Assembly (NCBI RefSeq): GCF_019599145.1
Contig: NZ_CP080647.1
Location: forward strand, 6,758,001-6,822,000
DNA: 64,000 bases
From: Streptomyces akebiae
GTDB lineage: Bacteria > Actinomycetota > Actinomycetes > Streptomycetales > Streptomycetaceae
Reading direction: 5' to 3'
Shown: piece by piece, positions 34,130-42,295 of the stretch
How the letters are laid out: every line of letters begins with the position of its first letter
Position numbering within the stretch: position 1 is the first letter of the stretch
Notes under the pieces: generated by a model
Told to the model about the DNA's origin: nothing
Databases searched by the model: none
Seen by the model: only the letters and a program-made list of their open reading frames with translations
Made by a program: the position numbers and the translations under genes

Positions 34130-34403
34130 GGGCTGGGCTCCTGCGGAGGGTGCGACGGATGAAGGGGGGAGGGTGAGTCGGGGGTGGCCTGAGGAGGCCG
34201 ATCCCTGACCGTATGACCTAGGGAGGCCGAGGAGCAATCTCCCGAGGGCGCAATAGTCGCTAGTCGGACATTACGCCTGGAACCTTGAGCGACGTCACAG
34301 CATCTCCTCATCAAGGCCTCCGAGCCGGAGTGCCCCCGTCCGGCCCGGCGCGTCGCGCCGTCCGCCCCTCGAAATGAGAACGCGTCCGGTCCGTCCGCTC
34401 CCG
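34130..34403. other. Divergent promoter region
   Basis: No gene is seen. It must hold the promoter of the minus-strand glycerophosphotransferase gene, and the proB promoter lies at its right end. Confidence 0.5.
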
Positions 34404-34409
34404 TAGATT
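34404..34409 (+). promoter_or_regulatory. -10 box of proB
   Basis: TAGATT. Transcription would start near 34415, at an in-frame GTG, leaving two possible starts for proB. Confidence 0.5.
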
Positions 34410-34453
34410 GCGCAGTGCACACACCGGGCTGGTTCGGAACATTGGGGATACAG

Positions 34454-35581
34454 GTGTCAGCGGCAAGGCAGGGAGTGCGGGACGCGCACCGGATCGTCGT
34501 CAAGGTGGGCTCCTCGTCGTTGACGACGGCCTCCGGGGGCCTGGACGCGGACCGGGTGGACGCCCTCGTGGACGTCCTCGCCAAGGTCCGCAGCGGCGGT
34601 GAGCGGGAGATCGTGCTGGTCTCGTCGGGCGCCATCGCCGCCGGGCTCGCGCCCCTGGGCCTGCGCCGCCGCCCCAAGGACCTCGCCCGCCAGCAGGCCG
34701 CAGCCAGCGTCGGCCAGGGCCTGCTGGTGGCCCGCTACACCGCCTCCTGCGCCCGCTACGGCATCCGGGTCGGCCAGGTGCTCCTCACCTCCGACGACAT
34801 GAGCCGCCGGGCCCACCACCGCAACGCCTCCCGCACCCTCGACAAGCTCCTCGCGATGGGCGCGCTGCCGGTCGTCAACGAGAACGACACCGTCGCCACG
34901 GACGAGATCCGCTTCGGTGACAACGACCGCCTCGCCGCCCTCGTCGCCCACCTCGTCCGGGCGGACCTGCTGGTCCTGCTGTCGGACGTGGACGGCGTGT
35001 ACGACGGCGACCCCAGCAGGCCCGGTACGTCGCGGATAGCGGAGGTACGGGGCCCCGAGGACCTCGCGCACGTGGAGATCGGCAGCGCCGGCAAGGCGGG
35101 CGTCGGCACCGGCGGCATGGTCACCAAGGTCGAGGCGGCCGGCATCGCCACCGGCGCCGGCATCCCCGTGGTCCTGACCAGCGCCGTCCACGCGGCGGAC
35201 GCGCTCGCCGGCGGCGACACCGGCACGTACTTCCACCCGACCGGCAGGCGGTCCGCCGACCGGCTGCTGTGGCTCCAGCACGCCTCCACGCCGCAGGGCG
35301 CGCTCGTCCTCGACGAAGGCGCCGTCCGCGCGGTCGTCGAGCGACGTACGTCACTGCTGCCGGCCGGTATCGCGGCCGTCGAGGGCGACTTCACCGCCGG
35401 TGACCCCGTGGAGCTGCGCGACGGCACGGGTCGGGCCGTCGCGCGCGGGCTGGTGAACTTCGACGCCAAGGAGATCCCCCAGCTGATCGGCCGCTCGACC
35501 CGGGAACTGGCGCGCGAGCTGGGTCCCGCGTACGAACGAGAGGTCGTACACAGGGACGACCTCGTCCTCCTGCATCCCTGA
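34454..35581 (+). CDS. proB: Glutamate 5-kinase
   Basis: The first enzyme of proline synthesis; it phosphorylates glutamate to glutamyl-5-phosphate for ProA. The amino-acid-kinase domain has RIVVKVGSSSLTTASGGLDA, VLVSSGAIAAGLAPLG, VVNENDTVATDEI and GTGGMVTKVEAA. A C-terminal PUA domain (GAVRAVVERRTSLLPAGIAA and on) makes about 375 residues, normal for the long bacterial form. Start GTG 34454 has GGGGA 8 nt upstream and gives a usual N-terminus (SAARQGVRDAHRI); GTG 34415, 5 nt after a -10 box, would be a leaderless alternative. proA follows 0.8 kb downstream with one unknown gene between. Confidence 0.95.
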   Translation: MSAARQGVRDAHRIVVKVGSSSLTTASGGLDADRVDALVDVLAKVRSGGEREIVLVSSGAIAAGLAPLGLRRRPKDLARQQAAASVGQGLLVARYTASCARYGIRVGQVLLTSDDMSRRAHHRNASRTLDKLLAMGALPVVNENDTVATDEIRFGDNDRLAALVAHLVRADLLVLLSDVDGVYDGDPSRPGTSRIAEVRGPEDLAHVEIGSAGKAGVGTGGMVTKVEAAGIATGAGIPVVLTSAVHAADALAGGDTGTYFHPTGRRSADRLLWLQHASTPQGALVLDEGAVRAVVERRTSLLPAGIAAVEGDFTAGDPVELRDGTGRAVARGLVNFDAKEIPQLIGRSTRELARELGPAYEREVVHRDDLVLLHP

Positions 35582-35746
35582 CCAGGGGCCTCCCGGAGGG
35601 GGCCGCGGCACGGGCCCCGGCGGTGCGCGTTCCGTAAAACCGCCACGCGAAGCCCCTGAGCCTGCTCAACTTTGTCTCAGGGAGATTCCGCACGCCCTAT
35701 TGCACGACCTATTGCCAGGCACGACATCGTTGCGAAGGAGGCCGTC

Positions 35747-36223
35747 GTGAGACGAGTACGCCCCGGGGCCGCGGCGTCCCGTGGTGGTGGTACCTCCCGT
35801 GCGGCCGGCGAGGAGCGGACGCTCACCAGCGTCGCGGCCTCGGACACGTACGAGGGCGACAGCGTCGAGGAGCCGCAGGACCTGCCCCGCCTGTGGCACG
35901 TCACGCTGAGCCTCTCGGGACCCGAGGCCCCCCTCAAGGAGGTGCGGCGCGGCCTGGAACAGCTCGCCCACGACCACCCCTTTCTGCTGACCAGCCGCTA
36001 TGCCCACGACCACGCCGAGATCCGCTACTGGGAGGAGGCCCGCGACCTCCACGACGCGGCCGCCGTCGCCCTGCGCCTGTGGGGTGAGCACCGCCGGACG
36101 GCCGGGCTGCCGCCCTGGGAGATCGTCGGCCTGGAGGTCATCGACCGCCAGACGTACCACCAGCGCATCGCCGAGGGCTACGGACCCGCCCCGGCCACGC
36201 CCGTGGGGGTCCACCCGTACTGA
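35747..36223 (+). CDS. Unknown protein between proB and proA
   Basis: A 158-residue protein of unknown function. The first 45 residues are Arg/Gly/Ala rich and probably disordered. The rest looks folded: LPRLWHVTLSLSGPEAPLKE, VRRGLEQLAHDHPFLLTSRY, AHDHAEIRYWEEARDLHDAA, LPPWEIVGLEVIDRQTY. AAGGAGG lies 6 nt before GTG 35747, deciding the start. It has no signal peptide or membrane span. Its place between proB and proA is conserved in Streptomyces as far as I recall, but a link to proline synthesis is not shown. Confidence 0.75.
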   Translation: MRRVRPGAAASRGGGTSRAAGEERTLTSVAASDTYEGDSVEEPQDLPRLWHVTLSLSGPEAPLKEVRRGLEQLAHDHPFLLTSRYAHDHAEIRYWEEARDLHDAAAVALRLWGEHRRTAGLPPWEIVGLEVIDRQTYHQRIAEGYGPAPATPVGVHPY

Positions 36224-36377
36224 CCGTCCCGCCGGAAGCCCGCCCCGTCCCGCCGGAAGGCGTGGGAAGTTCCCCGGCGGTGTCCCCTCGCACTGTCCTC
36301 CGCCACGTCCTCCGTGGACGTGACGCGCGCGTGTCTCGCGCTGTGGAACACGCGAGGAACCCCTCCGCCGGGCGGAC

Positions 36378-36383
36378 TACCCT
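36378..36383 (+). promoter_or_regulatory. -10 box of proA (leaderless)
   Basis: TACCCT ends 6 nt before the proA ATG; there is no SD. Confidence 0.5.
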
Positions 36384-36389
36384 TCCTGT

Positions 36390-37676
36390 ATGACCTCGCT
36401 CTCGCCGTACGACTCCATGACGCCGGTCAACCGCGCCGCCTACCGTGCCAAGGCCGCCGCCGCCGACCTCGCGCCGCTCCCGCGCGCCCACAAGGACGAC
36501 GCGCTGCTCGCCATCGCCGACGCGCTGGAAGTCCGTACGAGTGAAATCGTCGAGGCGAACGCCAAGGACATCGAGCGGGCCCGGGAGGCCGGCACCAGCG
36601 AGGCGATCGTCGACCGGCTGACGCTGACCCCGGAGCGGATCCGCGCGATCGCCGCCGACGTCCGCGACGTGGCCGCGCTGCCCGACCCGGTCGGCGAGGT
36701 CGTGCGCGGCTCCACCCTCCCCAACGGCATCGACCTGCGGCAGGTCCGCGTCCCGCTCGGCGTCGTCGGCATCATCTACGAGGCCCGCCCGAACGTGACC
36801 GTGGACGCCGCCGCCCTCTGCCTGAAGTCCGGCAACGCGGTCCTGCTGCGCGGCTCCTCCTCCGCCCACGAGTCCAACACCGCCCTCGTACGGGTCCTGC
36901 GGGACGCCGTCGGCGGCGCGGGCCTGCCCGCCGACGCCGTCCAGCTGGTCCCCGGTGAGAGCCGCGAGTCGGTACGCGAGCTGATGCGCGCCCGCGGACT
37001 GGTCGACGTGCTCATCCCGCGCGGCGGCGCCTCCCTGATCCGCACGGTCGTCGAGGAGTCCACCGTCCCGGTGATCGAGACCGGTACCGGCAACTGCCAC
37101 GTCTACGTCGACGCGAACGCCGACCTCGACACGGCGGTCGAGATCCTGATCAACTCCAAGGCCCACCGCGTCAGCGTCTGCAACGCCGCCGAGACCCTCC
37201 TCGTCCACCAGGACATCGCCCCCGAGTTCCTGCCCCGCGCCCTCGACGCGCTCGCCGACGCCGGGGTCACGGTCCACGCCGACGAGCGCGTCATGGCCTA
37301 CGCCAAGGACTCCAAGGCCACGGTCGTCGAGGCCACCACGGAGGACTGGGAGACCGAGTACCTGTCGTACGACATCGCCGCCGCCGTGGTCGACTCGCTC
37401 GACCGGGCCGTGGAGCACATCCGGCTGTGGAGCTCCGGCCACACCGAGGCGATCGTGACGACCTCCCAGCAGGCCGCCCGCCGCTTCACCCAGCTGGTCG
37501 ACTCCACCACGGTCGCCGTCAACGCCTCGACGCGCTTCACCGACGGCGGTCAGTTCGGATTCGGCGCCGAGATCGGCATCTCCACGCAGAAGCTGCACGC
37601 CCGCGGTCCGATGGGTCTGCCCGAGCTGACCAGCACGAAGTACATCGTCACCGGTGACGGACACGTCCGCCGCTAG
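36390..37676 (+). CDS. proA: Gamma-glutamyl phosphate reductase
   Basis: The second enzyme of proline synthesis, which reduces glutamyl-5-phosphate with NADPH to the semialdehyde. It is an aldehyde dehydrogenase-fold protein of 428 residues. [20 protein letters not shown] and [20 protein letters not shown] form the nucleotide site. The catalytic Cys is in [17 protein letters not shown] near residue 265, and the C-terminus has [20 protein letters not shown]. It appears to be transcribed from its own leaderless promoter. Confidence 0.97.
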   Translation: MTSLSPYDSMTPVNRAAYRAKAAAADLAPLPRAHKDDALLAIADALEVRTSEIVEANAKDIERAREAGTSEAIVDRLTLTPERIRAIAADVRDVAALPDPVGEVVRGSTLPNGIDLRQVRVPLGVVGIIYEARPNVTVDAAALCLKSGNAVLLRGSSSAHESNTALVRVLRDAVGGAGLPADAVQLVPGESRESVRELMRARGLVDVLIPRGGASLIRTVVEESTVPVIETGTGNCHVYVDANADLDTAVEILINSKAHRVSVCNAAETLLVHQDIAPEFLPRALDALADAGVTVHADERVMAYAKDSKATVVEATTEDWETEYLSYDIAAAVVDSLDRAVEHIRLWSSGHTEAIVTTSQQAARRFTQLVDSTTVAVNASTRFTDGGQFGFGAEIGISTQKLHARGPMGLPELTSTKYIVTGDGHVRR

Positions 37677-37785
37677 GCCGAGGCGGGACGTGTGGGACGT
37701 CGGCCGGTTCCTGTGAACAGGCCGGCGTCCAGCTGGCACAACGGATGAATTTCCATACCGTCTGCCCAAATTGACCACCCAGGTC

Positions 37786-37791
37786 TACTCT
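37786..37791 (+). promoter_or_regulatory. -10 box TACTCT, leaderless
   Basis: TACTCT ends 6 nt before GTG 37798. The same hexamer at the same distance precedes the related gene at 38523. Confidence 0.5.
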
Positions 37792-37797
37792 GGATCC

Positions 37798-38400
37798 GTG
37801 CCGGAGGACGTGGGGGGCACGCCGTTCCCGGACGGCTGGGAGCCCGACGACGACCGCGACCGCGGGGGTATGGACGAAGAGTTCGCCTCCGTGGTCTTCG
37901 ACGAGGACTTCGTCCGGGCGGCCGTGGTACACGAGCCGACCGCTGTCGAACGTCTGCTCGCAGCGGCGGAGGCCCGTGCCGCCGCCCAGGAGGCCGAAGC
38001 CCGCCGGGCGCACTCCAGAGGCGTGCGCGGCGACGACGACCGTTACGACGACGGCTTCGGCCCCGACGGCCCCGGTTTCGGCCACGGCCGCGACGACGAC
38101 CCGGACGACTTCGACGACACCGAGATCCTGGAAGGCCGCTACGGTCCCGACGGCCTCTACGGCAGGCCGTACGGCAAGCAGACCCGCTGGCACCGGCCCG
38201 TGGCCTGGGTCCTCGCCCTCGTGATGGGCATCGGCATGGTCGCGCTGGCCTTCACCGCGGTCTACCGGGGCGCCTCGTCCGGGCGTGGCGAGATCACGCC
38301 GCCTGCCACCAGCGGCGTCGAACAGAAAACCCCGACCGGGCCCTCCGCCTCCGCGGACTACTCCCAGCCGGTGGTCTCCGCGGATCCCCGCATGCCCTGA
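37798..38400 (+). CDS. Single-span membrane protein, SVVFDE/FVRAA family, member 1
   Basis: A 200-residue protein of unknown function. The acidic cytoplasmic part carries the motif EEFASVVFDEDFVRAAVVHE near residue 30, shared almost exactly with the next gene. A helical Ala-rich stretch (ERLLAAAEARAAAQEAEARR) and an Asp/Gly-rich segment with Tyr (DDDRYDDGFGPDG) follow. One membrane span lies at about residues 135-158 (AWVLALVMGIGMVALAFTAV), and the short exterior tail is Ser/Pro rich. The start is GTG 37798 from the promoter layout. Its neighbours are its relative and an M48 protease. Confidence 0.75.
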   Translation: MPEDVGGTPFPDGWEPDDDRDRGGMDEEFASVVFDEDFVRAAVVHEPTAVERLLAAAEARAAAQEAEARRAHSRGVRGDDDRYDDGFGPDGPGFGHGRDDDPDDFDDTEILEGRYGPDGLYGRPYGKQTRWHRPVAWVLALVMGIGMVALAFTAVYRGASSGRGEITPPATSGVEQKTPTGPSASADYSQPVVSADPRMP

Positions 38401-38510
38401 CCAGGCCTCGTACGGGTCCTGCCGGGCCGTTCGGTGACGCTGCCCGAACCTGGTGAGGACCTGTCAGAAGTTGTCCTGGACCACGGCGTTTACCGAGGCC
38501 TTCGAAGACC

Positions 38511-38516
38511 TACTCT
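38511..38516 (+). promoter_or_regulatory. -10 box TACTCT, leaderless
   Basis: TACTCT ends 6 nt before ATG 38523, matching the layout upstream of the related gene at 37798. Confidence 0.5.
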
Positions 38517-38522
38517 CCAAGT

Positions 38523-39593
38523 ATGGGCGGGCCAGGAAACCCACCTGAGGGGACTCCCGAGGGCGCCCCCGGCGGTGGAGAGGACGAATACCGATCCGTC
38601 GTCTTCGACGAATCGTTCGTCCGTGCTGCCCGCCTCCAGGAGTTCTCCGCCGACGAGCGCCTCTCCGACCACGCCCCGGCCGTGCGCCGCCGCCCGCCCA
38701 TCCGCCGCGGCCTCTCCCGCCAGGTCCTGGTCCTCGTCCTGCTGATCGCCCTCGCCTTCGGCACCGCGATCTACATGGGCGTCCGTCACCCGTACGACAC
38801 CCCGGCCGCCGGGCCCACCGAGCCGCTCAGGATGACGGTGATCCCGCTCTCCCCGCAGTCCGCGGTGCCGGGCGCCCCGGACGCGGAGACGCTGTACGCG
38901 CACAGTCCCGCCGCCCAGTTCCGGATCGGCGCCGAGGGCATCACGATGCCGGCCACCCGGCGCACCGCGCACTTCACCGACAGCCAGGTCGTGTCCGCGC
39001 TGACCATCGCCAAGGAGTACCTGGTCGCCTCCGCGCTCGACCCCGAGGTCCTCGGCGGCGCCACCGTCCAGCCCGTGCGGCGGCTGGTCGACTCCGACCA
39101 GCTCGACCAGTTCGAGCAGAGTTTCGACCAGCCGACGGCGGACGGGCGGCACGCCCCCACCGGCTGGCTGGTCCGCTTCGACCCGTCCCGCGCGGAACTC
39201 GCCGACCGGCGGATCCGCGTCCACGGCACCCTCCAGGCCGCCGAGTTCGACTCCGGCACGCTGGAGGTCGTCGCCGCCCACACTCTCGTGTACGCGCTGC
39301 GGCCGACCGGCGACAAGGCCGACGCCGAGGCCTCCCTGTTCACCGTCCGGCGCGAGCTGCACTTCCGCTTCGACCAGGACGATCTGCGCACCCACCAGGC
39401 CGAGGTCGTCGTCTCCTACGTCCAGGCCGGGCCGCTGGCCTGCGCCGACGACGCCACCAACCATCTGCGCCCGCTCCTCGCCGGCCAGACCGCCAAGGCG
39501 GGCGGCCCGGCCGCAGGAACCGACCCGTACAACACGGGCGCCGCCACCGCCCTGTGCGGCACCCTCGCGCAGAGCGCCCAGCCGAAGGTGTGA
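38523..39593 (+). CDS. Membrane-anchored extracytoplasmic protein, SVVFDE/FVRAA family, member 2
   Basis: A 356-residue protein. A short cytoplasmic part holds EDEYRSVVFDESFVRAARLQ near residue 20, matching the upstream gene. One membrane span follows at about residues 65-83 (QVLVLVLLIALAFGTAIYMG). The rest, about 270 residues, is outside: ALTIAKEYLVASALDPEVLG, GWLVRFDPSRAEL, VVAAHTLVYALRP, LHFRFDQDDLRTHQAEVVVS and two Cys near the end (PLACADDATN, ALCGTLA) that could pair. No enzymatic motif is seen. The shared cytoplasmic motif suggests that both proteins bind the same partner. It converges with the M48 peptidase gene. Confidence 0.78.
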   Translation: MGGPGNPPEGTPEGAPGGGEDEYRSVVFDESFVRAARLQEFSADERLSDHAPAVRRRPPIRRGLSRQVLVLVLLIALAFGTAIYMGVRHPYDTPAAGPTEPLRMTVIPLSPQSAVPGAPDAETLYAHSPAAQFRIGAEGITMPATRRTAHFTDSQVVSALTIAKEYLVASALDPEVLGGATVQPVRRLVDSDQLDQFEQSFDQPTADGRHAPTGWLVRFDPSRAELADRRIRVHGTLQAAEFDSGTLEVVAAHTLVYALRPTGDKADAEASLFTVRRELHFRFDQDDLRTHQAEVVVSYVQAGPLACADDATNHLRPLLAGQTAKAGGPAAGTDPYNTGAATALCGTLAQSAQPKV

Positions 39594-39614
39594 GATGGGC
39601 CGCGCGTGCTCTTC

Positions 39615-39759
39615 GGCTGCGGGTGGGTGGGGCTTCTCGCGCAGTTCCCCGCGCCCCTGAAAAGCAGGGGCTGCGCCCCGGGCTTTTCACGGCCGCAAGG
39701 GCCGTAGGCCCTCAAGGGGCGCGGGGAACTGCGCGACCAGCTCCCACCCACCCGCAGCC
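39615..39759. repeat. Large REP-type palindrome between convergent genes
   Basis: The arms are GGCTGCGGGTGGGTGGG / CCCACCCACCCGCAGCC (outer, 39615-39631 and 39743-39759) and a 22-nt inner pair (39637-39658 and 39715-39736) containing GCAGTTCCCCGCGCCCCT. The centre holds further short inverted repeats. Single-arm relatives occur at 391-424 and 61621-61640. It can fold as a long hairpin and terminate both flanking genes. Confidence 0.85.
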
Positions 39760-39765
39760 GACGTC

Positions 39766-40896
39766 TCACTCGTCGTCGCGGGGCCTGTCCTCCTGGGCCG
39801 TGTCCGTACCGCCGCCCTGACCCGGGCCGGCGTCGGTGGCCGTACCGCCGTTGCCGCCGCCGAACCCGCCGAAGCCGCGCCGGACCCGGCCACCGAGGTC
39901 GCCCGCGCCGCCCGCGATGTCGGTGACCAGCTTCATCAGCGGGTCCTTGGAGCTCTTCACGCTGCTCGTGTAGTGCGTCGCGGACTCGCGGAAGGAGTCG
40001 GTCACCGAGGTGTCCTTGTCCTCGCTGCGGCGCGGGTAGTGCCCGTCCATGATCCGCTGGAAGTCACGGGACTCGGCCCACTTCTTCAGCTCGGCCGCGC
40101 GCACCGTGGTGAAGGGGTGCGAGCGGGGCAGCACGTTGAGGATCTTGAGGACGGAGTCGCGCAGATCGCCCCCGGCCTCGTACTCCTCGGCCTGCGCGAG
40201 GAACGCGTCCACGTTCATCTCGTGCAGGTGGTTGCCGCCCGCGATCTTCATCAGACCGCGCATCGACGCCTGGACGTCCTGCCCGACCAGCAGACCCGCC
40301 CGGTCGGCGGACAGCTCCGACTTGCGGAACCACTCGCGCAGCGCGGTCACGATCGCCATGATCGCGAGGTTCCCCAACGGGATCCAGGCGACCTTCAGGG
40401 CGAGGCTCGTCAGGAAGAGCAGTATCGTCCGGTACACCGAGTGGCCGGAGAGCGCGTGGCCCACCTCGTGACCGATGACGGCCCGCATCTCCTCCTCGTC
40501 GAGCAGCTCGACGAGCCCGGTGGTCACGACGATGATCGGCTCGTCCAGACCGATGCACATCGCGTTCGGCTGCGGGTCCTGGTTCACGTACATCGGCGGG
40601 ACCTTCTCCAGGTCCAGGATGTAACACGCGTCCCGCAGCATGTCGTTGAGGTGGGCGAACTGCTGGTCCGAGACCCGTACGGAGTCGGACAGGAACAGCA
40701 GCCTGAGGCTGCGCTCCGGCAGCAGGCCGCTGAGCGCCTTGAACACCGTGTCGAAGCCGCTGAGCTTGCGCAGCGCCACCAGCGCCGAGCGGTCCGCGGG
40801 GTGTTCGTACGCCCGGGAGGAGATCCCCTCGAAGCGCCTGCGCTGCCTGCTCGGCACGTTCTCGTGCCCGTTCTGCTCGTGGCTGTCGTCCGGCAT
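39766..40896 (-). CDS. M48 family membrane zinc metallopeptidase
   Basis: A 376-residue HtpX/Ste24-like peptidase. The zinc motif HEVGH is near residue 142 in EEEMRAVIGHEVGHALSGHS, and a later ELSADRAGLLVG provides the third ligand. Two hydrophobic segments follow the zinc helix (ILLFLTSLALKVAWIPLGNL and AIMAIVTALREW), so it is membrane bound with the active site on the cytosolic face by analogy. The C-terminus is Gly/Asp rich. GGGGGAAAC precedes ATG 40896 as SD. Such proteases act in membrane protein quality control; its target here is unknown, though the neighbouring membrane proteins are candidates by position. Confidence 0.9.
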   Translation of the reverse strand: MPDDSHEQNGHENVPSRQRRRFEGISSRAYEHPADRSALVALRKLSGFDTVFKALSGLLPERSLRLLFLSDSVRVSDQQFAHLNDMLRDACYILDLEKVPPMYVNQDPQPNAMCIGLDEPIIVVTTGLVELLDEEEMRAVIGHEVGHALSGHSVYRTILLFLTSLALKVAWIPLGNLAIMAIVTALREWFRKSELSADRAGLLVGQDVQASMRGLMKIAGGNHLHEMNVDAFLAQAEEYEAGGDLRDSVLKILNVLPRSHPFTTVRAAELKKWAESRDFQRIMDGHYPRRSEDKDTSVTDSFRESATHYTSSVKSSKDPLMKLVTDIAGGAGDLGGRVRRGFGGFGGGNGGTATDAGPGQGGGTDTAQEDRPRDDE

Positions 40897-40994
40897 GTTT
40901 CCCCCATGCTCTGTTTGCCCATGTTGCCCCCGAAGCGGGGTCCAGCCTAGGCGGAGTTACCGTGGCAGGGCATCAACCGTAAGGAGCGATCTCG

Positions 40995-41165
40995 ATGGGA
41001 CATCTCCCGCACCCGCCCGCGTCCGCCTGGCTCACCGAGGCCGCGGACGTCGCCGCGAAGGAACAGGGAGCGGGCAATCTGCTGCGTGTGGTGCTGATCG
41101 TGATGGTCCTGGGCTCCGTCCTGATGGCGTGGTTCCTGCTGCGTGGATACAAGCGGGACGACTGA
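40995..41165 (+). CDS. Single-span membrane miniprotein (56 aa)
   Basis: Begins MGHLPHPPASAWLTEAADVA, then AKEQGAGNLLR and a membrane span VVLIVMVLGSVLMAWFLLRG with a basic/acidic end YKRDD. TAAGGAGCG 11 nt before the ATG is a good SD, which supports translation. The function is unknown. It lies 98 nt from the divergent M48 gene and may be a small partner of a membrane complex. Confidence 0.7.
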   Translation: MGHLPHPPASAWLTEAADVAAKEQGAGNLLRVVLIVMVLGSVLMAWFLLRGYKRDD

Positions 41166-41342
41166 CGCCCGCCGACGACAAGGACGCCGGCGGCGCCCGA
41201 ACGGTTGTCTCGTACGGGAACTACGCGTTCCGCGGCGCCCCCGTTCACCCCTGGGCGGAGTCGGCGTGATCGCCGGCGGACCCCCCGCATACGATGGGCG
41301 GGTCTTTATCCCGATCCCACACCCGGATAGGTCACGCCGACG

Positions 41343-41510
41343 ATGAGCTTCCACAGCACCGCTGCCGACTTGGTCACTCTCGCCGCCGAGGGCGGCGGGG
41401 AGCACGGCGGCAACCACGAGAGCCTGAGCCCCTACCTGACCGGCGGCGGAGCCTTCGTCGCCCTGATGCTGCTGCTGTGGATCACCACCCGCTTCAACCG
41501 CGACCGCTAA
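41343..41510 (+). CDS. Single-span membrane miniprotein (55 aa)
   Basis: Begins [20 protein letters not shown], continues [17 protein letters not shown], and has one membrane span [14 protein letters not shown] ending NRDR. G/C third positions and a clear topology argue for a gene; no SD is seen and a TACGAT box at 41290 may drive it. It lies 58 nt before nadD. Function unknown. Confidence 0.65.
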   Translation: MSFHSTAADLVTLAAEGGGEHGGNHESLSPYLTGGGAFVALMLLLWITTRFNRDR

Positions 41511-41554
41511 TCCGCGCAAAAGGACGTTCGAACGGTGCGCGTCGGCCGGGCCGG

Positions 41555-41560
41555 TAGGCT
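41555..41560 (+). promoter_or_regulatory. -10 box of nadD (leaderless)
   Basis: TAGGCT ends 8 nt before the nadD ATG and no SD lies between. Confidence 0.45.
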
Positions 41561-41568
41561 CTCCACGC

Positions 41569-42279
41569 ATGGGAGAGCAGGAAACGCCTACCGGTCCGGA
41601 GCTCGACAGGGCGGCCGACCAGGCGAACGACACCACGGACGGCCGGGCCGACAGCGCCTCCGGCGCACCGGGAAACCGCCCGTCGCAGCCCGGTAGGCGC
41701 CGTCTCGGCGTCATGGGCGGCACGTTCGACCCGATCCACCACGGGCACCTCGTGGCGGCCCAGGAGGTCGCCGCCCAGTTCGGCCTCGACGAGGTCGTGT
41801 TCGTGCCGACCGGCCAACCCTGGCAGAAGTCCCACCGCACGGTTTCGCCGGCCGAGGACCGCTACCTGATGACGGTCATCGCCACGGCCGAGAACCCCCA
41901 CTTCTCGGTGAGCCGCATCGACATCGACCGCAAGGGCCTCACCTACACCATCGACACCCTGCGCGAACTGCACGAACTCAACCCCGAGTCCGACCTCTTC
42001 TTCATCACCGGCGCCGACGCGCTCGGCCAGATCCTGACCTGGCGCGACGCCGACGAGCTGTTCTCCCTCGCGCACTTCATCGGGGTCACCCGTCCGGGTC
42101 ACACCCTGGCCGACCCGGGCCTGCCCGCGGGCGGCGTCTCGCTGGTCGAGGTCCCGGCGCTCGCCATCTCCTCCACGGACTGCCGTGCGAGAGTCGCCAA
42201 GGGCGACCCCGTCTGGTACCTGGTGCCGGACGGCGTCGTGCGCTACATCGACAAGCGGCAGCTGTACCGCGGCGAGTGA
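41569..42279 (+). CDS. nadD: Nicotinate-nucleotide adenylyltransferase
   Basis: A nucleotidyltransferase that makes deamido-NAD from nicotinate mononucleotide and ATP. The catalytic start is [20 protein letters not shown] (GxFDPxHxGH, near residue 50), and the C-terminal ISST motif is in [21 protein letters not shown] 45-residue polar extension precedes the core, usual in Streptomyces. It heads the operon nadD-LCP-rsfS-phosphatase that ends at a tRNA-Ala gene. Confidence 0.95.
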   Translation: MGEQETPTGPELDRAADQANDTTDGRADSASGAPGNRPSQPGRRRLGVMGGTFDPIHHGHLVAAQEVAAQFGLDEVVFVPTGQPWQKSHRTVSPAEDRYLMTVIATAENPHFSVSRIDIDRKGLTYTIDTLRELHELNPESDLFFITGADALGQILTWRDADELFSLAHFIGVTRPGHTLADPGLPAGGVSLVEVPALAISSTDCRARVAKGDPVWYLVPDGVVRYIDKRQLYRGE

Positions 42280-42295
42280 GCCGAGAGGGGCACCG

